A stretch of DNA of 64,000 nucleotides, from assembly GCF_000069945.1 (NCBI RefSeq), contig NC_010545.1:248001-312000 (forward strand), in the 5' to 3' direction. Every line of letters begins with the position of its first letter. The first letter of the stretch is position 1. Positions 28,676 to 37,079 of this stretch are shown piece by piece. Both the position numbers and the translations under genes were made by a program. The notes below the pieces were generated by a model. That model ran no database searches. It was given only the letters and a program-made list of their open reading frames with translations, and was not told the origin of the DNA. Source of the stretch: Corynebacterium urealyticum DSM 7109. Its GTDB lineage: Bacteria; Actinomycetota; Actinomycetes; Mycobacteriales; Mycobacteriaceae.

Positions 28676-28699
28676 GGCTACCAAGGTACCTTTGAATCC
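28676..28699. promoter_or_regulatory. symmetric divergent leaderless promoter, HAD hydrolase / glutaredoxin
   Basis: The intergenic region is 24 bp and centred on the perfect palindrome AAGGTACCTT (28683-28692). Read on each strand it gives an identical TACCTT -10 box followed by a 7-nt spacer and a GTG start (28675 minus, 28700 plus). The two -10 boxes share the central TA. Confidence 0.65.
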
Positions 28700-28951
28700 G
28701 TGACTGATGATGAGAAGAAAACCGTGACCCTCCTGACCCGTGCAACCTGCGGCTCCTGCGCCCGGGTCTGGGAGCAGATCCGCCCGGTCGTCGCGGCGAA
28801 AAACGCCACGCTGGAGCGGGTAGACGTCGACGAGGACCCGGAGTTGAAGATGGAATTCGGCGACCGCGTGCCCGTCGTCCTCATTGACGACGAGGAATTC
28901 GCCTGCTGGGAAGTCGACAACGAGGAGCTCGCGGCCGCGCTCGAGCGCTAA
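28700..28951 (+). CDS. glutaredoxin-like protein
   Basis: This 83-residue thioredoxin-fold protein has the active site TCGSC at about residues 16-20 and RVPVVLIDDEEF, which contains the cis-Pro. It belongs to the glutaredoxin-like DUF836 type commonly found just upstream of hemA in Corynebacterium and Mycobacterium. A role in thiol redox balance, possibly with mycothiol, is inference. The GTG start is leaderless-looking. Confidence 0.88.
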   Translation: MTDDEKKTVTLLTRATCGSCARVWEQIRPVVAAKNATLERVDVDEDPELKMEFGDRVPVVLIDDEEFACWEVDNEELAAALER

Positions 28952-29013
28952 AACGGGAGCGCGGCGCGCCAAAGAGTATGGGGTTCGGGCTGAGCACCGC
29001 GCCCAACCTCAGG

Positions 29014-29052
29014 CCCCTATAACAGTCGGCTATGCCTGTTTTGTCATAGGGG
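29014..29052. promoter_or_regulatory. candidate operator upstream of hemA
   Basis: CCCCTATAACA (29014-29024) is inverted against TGTCATAGGGG (29042-29052), 10 of 11 positions matching, with 17 nt between the arms. The right arm overlaps the proposed -35 TTGTCA (29041-29046); TACCGT (29065-29070) at 18 bp is the matching -10. The regulator is unknown. Confidence 0.5.
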
Positions 29053-29085
29053 TCGGTTAAGGGATACCGTAGGTAGCTATTGAAG

Positions 29086-29181
29086 AGCCGATGACAAGCG
29101 TCGGCAGGGGAGCTGCGCCCATCGGCAGCATCTGGCTACCGACCTTGTCGGCTGCGGTGCATCACCCCCACCACCTGGGGG
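29086..29181 (+). promoter_or_regulatory. structured 5' leader of hemA
   Basis: AGCC, GACAAG and GTCGG (29086-29104) can pair with CCGAC, CTTGTC and GGCT (29139-29153) in a bulged stem of about 15 bp. A GCTGC/GCAGC hairpin (29112-29116 with 29125-29129) sits at the tip. A second hairpin CCCCCA/TGGGGG follows at 29165-29181. No known riboswitch class is recognised. I see no gene in 28952-29254. Confidence 0.4.
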
Positions 29182-29254
29182 CGCATTCGGCCCACCGTCG
29201 GCGGCCCCAAGACCCGGTGAATACCCCGGGTTCGCGAGGAGGCACGCAAGACCG

Positions 29255-30739
29255 ATGGCTGGGCACGTCCATACCGGTTCCGCCGCTGTGCTGCTCGTCG
29301 GGCTTTCTTTCCGATCCGCTCCGGTTTCCCTCCTCGAGCAGGTCTCCACGGTCGACACCGACCTTCCCAAGCTGGAAAACGCCCTGCTCGATCACGACTC
29401 CCTCTCCGAGGCGCTGGTGCTATCTACCTGCAACCGGATGGAGTTCTACACGGTCGCCAACGCCTTCCACCCCGGCCTCGACCACATCGTGGACACCATC
29501 GCCACCTACTCCGGCCTTGACGATAGTGAGCTGGAACCGCACCTCTACGTTCACTACTCCGACGCCGCGGTGGAGCACATGCTCAACGTGGCCTCCGGCC
29601 TGGACTCCATGGTGCTGGGGGAGCAGCAGATCATCGGTCAGCTCCGTGGCGCCTATGAGGAATCGAAGGGGGCCGGCACGGTCGGGCGTACCCTCCACGA
29701 CCTGACCCAGCGAGCCCTGCGCACTGGCAAACGCGTCCACAGCGAGACGGAGATCGACTCCGCCGGCTCCTCGATGGTGAGCTTCGCCCTCGACCGGGCA
29801 CTGACCGTGCTGGGGATCCCGGAGGCCAGCAGCGACGCGTTGAGCGGGCGCCGCGCCGTCGTCATCGGGGCCGGGGCGATGGCCTCCCTCGCATCCACCC
29901 ACCTCGGACGCCTCGGTATCGAGCACGTGACCGTTGCCAACCGCACCGTCGACCGCGCCGAGCAGCTGGCCTCCCACGCTGTGGAGGCCGGTGTGCCGGC
30001 CCGCGGCATCGGCTTGGACGAACTGCCTGCGGCACTGACGGGGGCGGATATCGTCGTCTCCGCGACGGGTGCGGTGGGCACCGTCGTCAGCGCGGCGGAC
30101 ATCAAGGCCGCGCAACAGGTCCGCGATGGTCGCCAGCAGGTCCTCATCGACCTGTCCATGCCCCGCGATATCGAACAGGCCACGGCCGACGTGCCGGGGG
30201 TCGCGCTGCTCAACATCGAAGAACTCACCGGGATGACCGAGGACACCATCGAGGACGAGGACGCCGCCCGCGGCATCGTCGCCGAGGAGCTCGAAAGCTT
30301 CCTGGAGCAGCAGCGCGCCCAGGCTGTTGTCCCCACCGTCAAGGCGCTGCGCCAGCAGGCCATGGATGCGCTCAGCAATGAGATGCTCGCGCTGCAGCGA
30401 CAGACGCCGGGGATGTCCGATGAGGACCGCGAGGCCGTGAACCGCTCGATGCGCCGCCTCGTCGAGAAGCTGCTGCACACCCCGACGGTGCAGGCCAAGA
30501 AGCTTTCTGCCGCGGGCCAGTCCGTCAGCTACCCCGATGCCCTGGCAGCGCTGTTCAACCTGCCGACCGGCATGACCCAGCAGGTCAGCGCGGTGAAAGG
30601 TGCGAACGCGGGCAGCGGGCAGCGGAAGAAGCAAAAACCGCAAGAAAATCGAGTATCCACCGCGCGGGCCGTGTACCGCTCGACATACCAGGACCTGACT
30701 CAGGCCTCGACCCCAGGAGGGAAAGACGATGACCAATAA
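29255..30739 (+). CDS. hemA: glutamyl-tRNA reductase
   Basis: This 494-residue NADPH enzyme reduces glutamyl-tRNA to glutamate-1-semialdehyde, the committed C5 step of heme synthesis. VGLSFRSAPVSLLE is at the N-terminus, the catalytic Cys59 is in LSTCNRMEFY, followed by GLDSMVLGEQQIIGQ and a Rossmann core (AVVIGAGAMASLAS). The C-terminal dimerisation helix is followed by a Lys/Gln-rich tail. GAGGAGG (29236-29242) supports the ATG at 29255. hemC starts inside the last codons, an 11-nt overlap, so they are co-translated. Confidence 0.96.
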   Translation: MAGHVHTGSAAVLLVGLSFRSAPVSLLEQVSTVDTDLPKLENALLDHDSLSEALVLSTCNRMEFYTVANAFHPGLDHIVDTIATYSGLDDSELEPHLYVHYSDAAVEHMLNVASGLDSMVLGEQQIIGQLRGAYEESKGAGTVGRTLHDLTQRALRTGKRVHSETEIDSAGSSMVSFALDRALTVLGIPEASSDALSGRRAVVIGAGAMASLASTHLGRLGIEHVTVANRTVDRAEQLASHAVEAGVPARGIGLDELPAALTGADIVVSATGAVGTVVSAADIKAAQQVRDGRQQVLIDLSMPRDIEQATADVPGVALLNIEELTGMTEDTIEDEDAARGIVAEELESFLEQQRAQAVVPTVKALRQQAMDALSNEMLALQRQTPGMSDEDREAVNRSMRRLVEKLLHTPTVQAKKLSAAGQSVSYPDALAALFNLPTGMTQQVSAVKGANAGSGQRKKQKPQENRVSTARAVYRSTYQDLTQASTPGGKDDDQ

Positions 30740-31679
30740 TCGCCGTTTGCTCGTCGGTACGCGTGGCTCCACGCTGGCTACGACGCAGGCAGGCCATGTC
30801 CGCCAGGGCATGATCGACGCCGGCTACGACGCCGAGCTGCATATCGTCCACACCCCGGGGGACGCCTCCCAGGCCTCCCAGATCCCGGTCGCAAAGGTCG
30901 GTGTGGGCGTGTTCACCGAGACGCTGCGCACCGCGCTGGACGAGCGCGAATGCGATGTGGCGGTTCACTCCTTCAAGGACCTGCCGACCGCCCCGGACGC
31001 CCGCTTCCGCGCGGTGGTCCCGAAGCGCGTGGACTCCCGCGAGGTTCTGATCAGCGTGGATAACAAGAAGCTGATGGAGCTGCCGGAAGGAGCGAAGGTC
31101 GGCACCTCCGCGCCGCGCCGCGTCTCCCAGCTGCGCGCCCTGCGCCCGGACCTGCAGATCCTGCCGCTGCGCGGGAACATTGGCACCCGCATGGGCCGGG
31201 TCGGGGACGACCTGGATGCCGTGATCCTCGCCCGCGCTGGGCTGGAGCGCGTCGGATGGCTGGACAAGGCCGCTGAGTCCATCGACCCAGAGCTCATCCT
31301 GCCCGCACCGGCACAAGGTGCACTGTGCGTAGAGGTTCGCGCGGACGACGAGGAAGCCTGGAACTCCGTGGCTGATCAGAACCACACCCCGAGCTACGCC
31401 TGCGTGGTCAGCGAGCGCACCGTGCTCTCCACCCTGGAAGCGGGCTGCTCCGCCCCGGTCGCAGCACACGCGACCCTCAACGAGCAGCAGAACCAGCTGA
31501 CCGTCACCGGTGGTGTGTTTGCCATTGACGGCTCCCGCAAACTGCTGGAGACCCGCACCGTGGACATCGACCTGGCAGGCGACTGGCGCGCAGCCGCCGC
31601 CGGCGTCGGCGCCGAGATCGGCCGGATCCTGCTGGACGCCGGAGCCGCAGAACTCGTGGCGGAGGCCCGCGAGAGTTAA
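30729..31679 (+). CDS. hemC: hydroxymethylbilane synthase
   Basis: This 316-residue enzyme polymerises four porphobilinogens. VGTRGSTLATTQAGHV is at the N-terminus, AVHSFKDLPT carries substrate-binding residues, and the dipyrromethane cofactor attaches to Cys240 in LEAGCSAPVAAHA. The second of the heme block genes, it overlaps hemA; AGGAGGGAAAGACG gives a strong ribosome binding site before the ATG. Confidence 0.97.
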   Translation: MTNNRRLLVGTRGSTLATTQAGHVRQGMIDAGYDAELHIVHTPGDASQASQIPVAKVGVGVFTETLRTALDERECDVAVHSFKDLPTAPDARFRAVVPKRVDSREVLISVDNKKLMELPEGAKVGTSAPRRVSQLRALRPDLQILPLRGNIGTRMGRVGDDLDAVILARAGLERVGWLDKAAESIDPELILPAPAQGALCVEVRADDEEAWNSVADQNHTPSYACVVSERTVLSTLEAGCSAPVAAHATLNEQQNQLTVTGGVFAIDGSRKLLETRTVDIDLAGDWRAAAAGVGAEIGRILLDAGAAELVAEARES

Positions 31680-31769
31680 CCGGGGGATCGCAGAACCCCA
31701 GGGTGGGGAACAGCGAGCCCTCACCCAGCCACCCGAAAGAGCGTTCCTCCGGAACCGCCCCGAAATGAC

Positions 31770-33554
31770 ATGGAAAAGATCAGTATGACTACCTCCGGAC
31801 TTACCCCGCAGGGGACAGGCCGCGTCCTGTTCGTTGGTGCCGGCCCCGGAAATCCGGAACTGCTGACCGTTCGCGCCCAGAAGGCTCTGGAGAGCACCGC
31901 CCACGCGTGGGTGGACCCCGACGTCCTGGAAGGCGTGCGTGCCCTGGTGGGGGCCCAGGTGCCCGTCCCACAGCACAAGATCGATGCTGCCGAGGCCGAG
32001 TGGCAGGCCAAGGTCGCCGCGGCGAAGGAGGCCGGCGCTCGCCGGAAGCCACCCCGCCCCGCGCCGCCGACCGCCGCTGAGATCCGGATCGCTGCGCCCT
32101 TCGTCGGGGAGGGTGCAGTGGCAGAGGGGGAGACCGAGCCGGTCCACCAGCTGACCGCGAGTCAGATCGCCGAGGAGATGGCCGCGCTGGCCCGCGAGGG
32201 CGAGGATGTCATCCGCCTGGTGGCGGGCAACCCGCTGTCCAACCAGGCCGTGATGTTGGAGCTGCAGGAGGTTGCAAACCTGGGCGTGGACTTCCAGGTC
32301 GTTCCTGGCATGACCGGCTCGGTCGCAGTGCCCGCGTTCACGGGCATCGGCGTGGGCTCGGACTTCACGGAGGCCGATGTGCGCGGTGGCGCGGACTGGG
32401 ACCAGCTGGCCTCCGCGGGACTACCGCTGATCCTCACCGCCGCGCCGGGGGACCTGGCCACCATCGCCAACGAGCTGAAGGAACGCAATATCCCGGGCTC
32501 GACGGCGGCGACCGTCACCCTGCATGGCACGACCCGCAAGCAGCGCAGCTACGACGTCACCCTGGACACCCTGAAGTCTGTCGCAGCGGCCTCCGGGCCC
32601 GCGGCGAAGGAAGGCGAGCTGCCGGAGCAGCTGTTGGTCACGATCGGTTCCCAGGCGGGCAACCGCAGCAAGTACTCCTGGTGGGAGAACCGCGCCCTCT
32701 ACGGCTGGACCGTGCTGGTGCCGCGCCCGAAGGCGCAGGCCGCGCCGATGAGCACCCGCCTGGCAAGTCACGGCGCGATCCCGGTTGAGGTGCCAACGAT
32801 CTCCGTTGAGCCGCCACGCACCCCGGCGCAGATGGAGCGCGCCATCAAGAACCTCGTGGATGGCCACTACTGCTGGGTGGTCTTCACCTCCGTCAACGCG
32901 GTGAAGGCGACCTGGGAGAAGCTCCAGGACTTCGGCCTCGACGCCCGCGCCCTGGCTGGTGTGCGCGTGGCCGCGGTGGGGCCGAAGACCGCCAGCGCGG
33001 TGCAGGCCCTGGGCATCACCCCGGAACTGCTGCCCAAGGACGACGCCCGCAACGCCTCCGGCATCGTCGATGTGTTCCCGGCCCGCGACCCGGACCTGGA
33101 CCTGGTAGACCGGGTGCTGCTGCCGCGCGCGGACATTGCGACGGAGGTGCTGGTCGAGGGACTGCTGAAGCTGGGCTGGAAGGTCGACGACGTCGTCGCC
33201 TACCGCACCGTCCGCGCCGCCCCTCCGGCCCCGGAGATCCGCGACATGATCAAGTCCGGTGGCTTCGACGCGGTATGCTTCACCTCCTCCTCGACGGTGA
33301 AGAACCTGGTGGGTATCGCCGGTAAGCCACACTCGCGGACCATCATCGCCTGCATCGGCCCGATGGCGGCCCAGACCGCCCGGGAGCACGGGCTTCGGGT
33401 GGACGTTATGCCGGAGGTCGCCGGCGTACCGGAGCTGGTGGATGCGCTGGCCGCCCACGTGGCGGACCTGCGTGCGAAGGGGCAGCTGCCACCGCCGCGC
33501 AAGCGCCGTCGTCGTCGGAAGAAGACGAGCGAGCAGAGCGCAACGGCGAAGTAA
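31770..33554 (+). CDS. hemD: uroporphyrinogen-III synthase fused to a degenerate methyltransferase domain
   Basis: This protein of about 594 residues has an N-terminal tetrapyrrole methylase-like domain (RVLFVGAGPGNPELLTVRAQKAL) and a C-terminal uroporphyrinogen-III synthase domain from about residue 320 (VLVPRPKAQAAPMSTRLASHGAIPVEVP, AVCFTSSSTVKNLV). The C-terminal domain closes hydroxymethylbilane to uroporphyrinogen III. In the methylase domain the usual RLKGGDPFVFGRGGEE motif is RLVAGNPLSNQAVMLE, so methylation of uroporphyrinogen is doubtful. A Lys/Arg-rich tail (RKRRRRRKK) ends the protein. ATG 31785 is an alternative start. A stem without a T-tract follows. Confidence 0.9.
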   Translation: MEKISMTTSGLTPQGTGRVLFVGAGPGNPELLTVRAQKALESTAHAWVDPDVLEGVRALVGAQVPVPQHKIDAAEAEWQAKVAAAKEAGARRKPPRPAPPTAAEIRIAAPFVGEGAVAEGETEPVHQLTASQIAEEMAALAREGEDVIRLVAGNPLSNQAVMLELQEVANLGVDFQVVPGMTGSVAVPAFTGIGVGSDFTEADVRGGADWDQLASAGLPLILTAAPGDLATIANELKERNIPGSTAATVTLHGTTRKQRSYDVTLDTLKSVAAASGPAAKEGELPEQLLVTIGSQAGNRSKYSWWENRALYGWTVLVPRPKAQAAPMSTRLASHGAIPVEVPTISVEPPRTPAQMERAIKNLVDGHYCWVVFTSVNAVKATWEKLQDFGLDARALAGVRVAAVGPKTASAVQALGITPELLPKDDARNASGIVDVFPARDPDLDLVDRVLLPRADIATEVLVEGLLKLGWKVDDVVAYRTVRAAPPAPEIRDMIKSGGFDAVCFTSSSTVKNLVGIAGKPHSRTIIACIGPMAAQTAREHGLRVDVMPEVAGVPELVDALAAHVADLRAKGQLPPPRKRRRRRKKTSEQSATAK

Positions 33555-33572
33555 GGGGAACGAGCCCATGAC

Positions 33573-33599
33573 ACCCGTCGGTACTGAGTACCGGCGGGT
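33573..33599 (+). terminator. hairpin between hemD and nirK
   Basis: 12-bp arms (33573-33584 with 33588-33599, one G-T pair) and a 3-nt loop. There is no T-run, so termination is probably partial. Confidence 0.5.
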
Positions 33600-33624
33600 T
33601 GCTCGTCTCAGTAGGCTGAAAAGC

Positions 33625-36405
33625 ATGGCGAAAGACCGAACCGCGTTTCATAGTGGGCGGCAGTCGTGGCACCGGCGAGCCGGCCGTCCGGTCAATATCT
33701 GGCTGAGCCTCCTGCTGGTCGCGGGGTTGGTGCATCCCGCTCTGCCCGAATACCGCTGGGTGCTCATTCACCTACTTACGCTGGGCGCGGTGACCAACTC
33801 CATCGTCGTGTGGTCCCAACGCTTCACCGAGCAGTTGCTGGACCAACGATGCCCGGATTCCGCCCGGCCTCGCCAGCTGAGGCGCATCTGGGTGCTCAAC
33901 GCAGGCATTGCGTTGACGATGATCGGTCAGCTCGGCAAGGGGGCTGAGGATGCTTTCGACGCCGCGCTGACGATCGCGCACAGCATCACGGTTGTTGGTG
34001 CTGCGGTCGTGGGACTGAGCTTGAGCTCGCATGCACTAAGCCTGCTGCGTCAGGCTCAACGAGCCCGGGCCAGCATGGAGCGCACTCGGCCACTGGTGGC
34101 CGTTAGCGCCTACATTCTTGCGGCGCTATTCCTACCAATCGGCGCGATCGCGGGTGCGCTCCTGGCAGTGGGGATGCCCTCACCGTGGCAGGAACGACTC
34201 CTCCTGGCGCACACCGCGGTGAACGTTCTGGGCTTTTTGGGCTTCGCCGCGTCCGCGAGCCTGACATTCCTTGCCCCACAGCTGCAGGGCGCGCTGGGCA
34301 GTGGCAAGAGGCACGACGGGCACCCCGGCTTGGACGATGGGGCAGGTCGACTGTGGTTTGTGATCGTCCTGCAGGGGATCGGGGTCCTCACCATCGGCGG
34401 TGGTGCACTTGTTGACCAGCGATTCGTGGTTCTCGGCGGGCTCGTCGCCTATGTGGCCGCCTGGGTGACCCTGTTGACTGCCTATGCCCCGGCACTGCTG
34501 CGTGGGATTTTCAGTGGGGACGCGCCGGTGTTTGCGGGCACGGCTATGGTGGCTGCGCCGATGTGGCTTATTGGCGGACTGCTGTGGCTCGCAGGCCAGA
34601 TCGCCAGCGGAACCCCGGCCAGCGAGGTCACGCTGCCTACGCTGGCTTTGACCGTGGGCTTTGCAGCCCAGCTGCTGTTGGGGGTGATGAGCTATCTGCT
34701 GTCGAGCACAATCGGTGGCCCACGTCCCGCCGTCAATGCAGGTTTGAGGGCTTTGGATTGGGCTGGGCCTTTCCGCACGGTGCTGCTGAACCTGGGCTTG
34801 GCAGTGTGGCTGCTGCCGATTAGTAGCTGGCTGAAGGTCGCGGTATCGGTGCTGACCCTTCTGCCACTCGCTCTCGTGGTGCCACTGATTCCCAGGGCTG
34901 TGAAGGCTCAAGGCGCACGCTTGGCCGCCTTCGCGCGCGAGCGCCAGCAGAGAGCGGCCGATCACCCCGAGAACGAAGGCGCAGAGCAGCCCGACGAGGC
35001 GACGGCAGGGGTATCACACACCCGCGAGAACCTGGTGGCCAGCACGCGACGCGGTGGCGTCGCCGAAGTAGCCGCTGCCATCGCGACGATTGCCCTGGTG
35101 CTTGCAAGCGGGGCAGCCCTTGGGGGATCCGGCAGTGCCACGAACCCGACCGCCGATTCGCAGGTCGTCCCCACGGGCAACACCGTGCGGGTGGAAGTTT
35201 CCGCCAAGGACATGGCCTTCCACCCCAGCAGCGTGACCGTGGCGCCCGGGGACAAACTCGAGCTCGTGCTCACCAACGATGACAAGCAGGATCACGATCT
35301 GAAGCTCGCCAACGGAGCAGAGACGGGACGCGTGTCCCCCGGCGAAACCCGGGTACTCGACGCCGGAGTCATCAGCGCGGACGTGGAAGGGTGGTGCACC
35401 ATCGCGGGCCACCGCATGCAGGGCATGATCTTCATGGTCCACACCAGCGGTGATGGCAATGGGGCGCAGACTCCTGGCGGAGGAACCCGGTCGGGAAACA
35501 CTGCTGATGCTGCCGGTTCCGGGAACACCGGCGAGGAGGTGCCCAACACGCCGCTCGACCCGACTTGGATACGGGACCCGGAACTCGCACCGGCGAGCGC
35601 GAACCGCACCCACCGGATCACGATCGACGTCCAGCAGGTCCAGGGAACCCCGCACGAGGGCGGAGACATCCGCGGTTGGTGGACCTTCAACGGCAAACCG
35701 ATGGGGCCCACCCTGCGTGGCAAGGTCGGGGATACCTTCGAAATCGTGCTGAAGAACTCCGGCACGATGAACCACTCCATCGACTTCCATGCGGGCATCA
35801 TCTCCCCGGACGAACCCATGCGAGACATCGCCCCGGGGGAGCAGCTGACATACCGCTTCACCGCGGGTAACGCCGGGATTTGGATGTACCACTGTGCGAC
35901 CATGCCGATGAGTTTGCACGTGGCTGCCGGCATGTTCGGCGCAGTGATCATCGATCCGCCGAACCTGGACCCGGTGGATAAGGAATTCCTGTTGGTTCAG
36001 TCGGAGGTCTACGGCCTGGTCTCTGACTCGGAGCAGCCGGTGGATGAGGAGCTCCTGCAGGCCGCCCAGCCGAGCGCAGTGGTGTTCAACGGGTTGGAGA
36101 ACCAGTACGTTCAGTCCCCGTTGCGCCTGGAGCCAGGGCAGCGAGCACGGTTCTGGTTACTCAACGCGGGCCCGAATATCGCCGAGAGTTTCCATATCGT
36201 GGGGACACAATTCCCGGTGATGTACAAGGAAGGGGCCTATACGGTGCGCAACGAGCCGAGCGGTGCGGGGCAGGCACTCGACCTTCAGCCCGCGCAGGGC
36301 GGATTCGTGGAGGCGGAGTTCCCGGAGGCGGGGACGTATCCCTTCGTCAACCACCGCTTTGTGGACGCCGAGCGCGGCGCGATGGGGCATGTTGTGGTGA
36401 AGTAG
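33625..36405 (+). CDS. nirK: membrane-anchored copper nitrite reductase (fusion protein)
   Basis: This 926-residue fusion should reduce nitrite to NO at the outer face of the membrane. Residues about 20-450 hold roughly eleven hydrophobic helices, including HLLTLGAVTNSIVVWSQRF. Residues about 520-605 are a cupredoxin with blue-copper ligands His557, Cys591, His596 and Met601. Residues about 658-926 are a complete CuNIR: type 1 ligands His717, Cys757, His765 and Met770; type 2 ligands His722, His756 and His910; catalytic Asp720 and His857. An in-frame extension to 33442 overlaps hemD. TAGGCT (33612-33617) is 7 nt before the ATG at 33625, so a leaderless start is preferred. The neighbouring gene starts 5 nt after the stop. 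Confidence 0.88.
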   Translation: MAKDRTAFHSGRQSWHRRAGRPVNIWLSLLLVAGLVHPALPEYRWVLIHLLTLGAVTNSIVVWSQRFTEQLLDQRCPDSARPRQLRRIWVLNAGIALTMIGQLGKGAEDAFDAALTIAHSITVVGAAVVGLSLSSHALSLLRQAQRARASMERTRPLVAVSAYILAALFLPIGAIAGALLAVGMPSPWQERLLLAHTAVNVLGFLGFAASASLTFLAPQLQGALGSGKRHDGHPGLDDGAGRLWFVIVLQGIGVLTIGGGALVDQRFVVLGGLVAYVAAWVTLLTAYAPALLRGIFSGDAPVFAGTAMVAAPMWLIGGLLWLAGQIASGTPASEVTLPTLALTVGFAAQLLLGVMSYLLSSTIGGPRPAVNAGLRALDWAGPFRTVLLNLGLAVWLLPISSWLKVAVSVLTLLPLALVVPLIPRAVKAQGARLAAFARERQQRAADHPENEGAEQPDEATAGVSHTRENLVASTRRGGVAEVAAAIATIALVLASGAALGGSGSATNPTADSQVVPTGNTVRVEVSAKDMAFHPSSVTVAPGDKLELVLTNDDKQDHDLKLANGAETGRVSPGETRVLDAGVISADVEGWCTIAGHRMQGMIFMVHTSGDGNGAQTPGGGTRSGNTADAAGSGNTGEEVPNTPLDPTWIRDPELAPASANRTHRITIDVQQVQGTPHEGGDIRGWWTFNGKPMGPTLRGKVGDTFEIVLKNSGTMNHSIDFHAGIISPDEPMRDIAPGEQLTYRFTAGNAGIWMYHCATMPMSLHVAAGMFGAVIIDPPNLDPVDKEFLLVQSEVYGLVSDSEQPVDEELLQAAQPSAVVFNGLENQYVQSPLRLEPGQRARFWLLNAGPNIAESFHIVGTQFPVMYKEGAYTVRNEPSGAGQALDLQPAQGGFVEAEFPEAGTYPFVNHRFVDAERGAMGHVVVK

Positions 36406-36410
36406 GAGCC

Positions 36411-36953
36411 ATGGCAGCGAAGAAGAAGCGTGGCGGTTCCAACCCAGCTGGTGGTACACCGCCGCAGGACACCAGCAACGTCGTCCCGGTACGAGCGCTC
36501 ACGGAGTTCGACGGCCTTCCCGAGGCCTTCGCCCAGGGGGAGGACGCCCCGATCCTCGCGACGAGTGCGTGGGGCGGGCCCAAGGGGCAGAAGCAGCAGA
36601 TCGGGCTGGCAGCCTGGGGCGAGCTGCCCGCGGTGAACGCCGCGGACCCGTTGGTGATCGCCAGCCCGCACGTGCCCAGCGAGGTTCGGCTGCACGTGCG
36701 CGGCGAGGTGGGCACCCCTGACTTCAAGGAACCGCGCGAGCCGCTGCTCATCGCGGAGGCTGGCGAGGCGCGCGCCGGGGCCGAGGTGCGGCGCACGCTG
36801 CTCGGCACGATGATTCACCCGCCGGCGGAGCTGCTCGCCGAGCAGGAAGGTTCGGCGGGGTTGCGGGTGACCATCGAGGCCCTGTGGATCACGGACGAAG
36901 GCGACGAGACCGTGACCTGGGCCGTGCGCCTGGCCGAGGAAAACACCGACTAA
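36411..36953 (+). CDS. conserved hypothetical protein in the heme block
   Basis: This 180-residue soluble protein has a Lys-rich N-terminus (AAKKKRGGSNPAGG), then a compact mixed alpha/beta region with no motif I recognise. It starts 5 nt after nirK, with TAGGAG upstream of the ATG, and precedes hemB by 126 nt. I recall a small unknown gene between hemD and hemB in C. glutamicum, so this may be the conserved partner and nirK the insert. No signal peptide or membrane segment. Confidence 0.65.
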   Translation: MAAKKKRGGSNPAGGTPPQDTSNVVPVRALTEFDGLPEAFAQGEDAPILATSAWGGPKGQKQQIGLAAWGELPAVNAADPLVIASPHVPSEVRLHVRGEVGTPDFKEPREPLLIAEAGEARAGAEVRRTLLGTMIHPPAELLAEQEGSAGLRVTIEALWITDEGDETVTWAVRLAEENTD

Positions 36954-37079
36954 AACCCACCCGGTGGGCTCAACGGGCCCCGGGAATCCACCACGCAGCA
37001 GCCAGCAACCGCGCAGCCTGTCGGGGCGCGAGGGGCGGGGCCAAAAGTGGTGTCTGCCCCGTGGCGTACCATCGGTGTT

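Noticed and set aside
28676..28972. N-terminal extension of the HAD-IB frame
   Set aside because: It is the complement of the glutaredoxin gene and precedes the divergent promoter.
33442..33624. N-terminal extension of the nitrite reductase frame
   Set aside because: It overlaps the end of hemD and a hairpin; a -10 box directly precedes ATG 33625.
35600..36405. Laccase or multicopper oxidase assignment for the copper domains
   Set aside because: Ligand pattern, Asp720 and His857 fit CuNIR; the HCH trinuclear motifs of laccases are absent.
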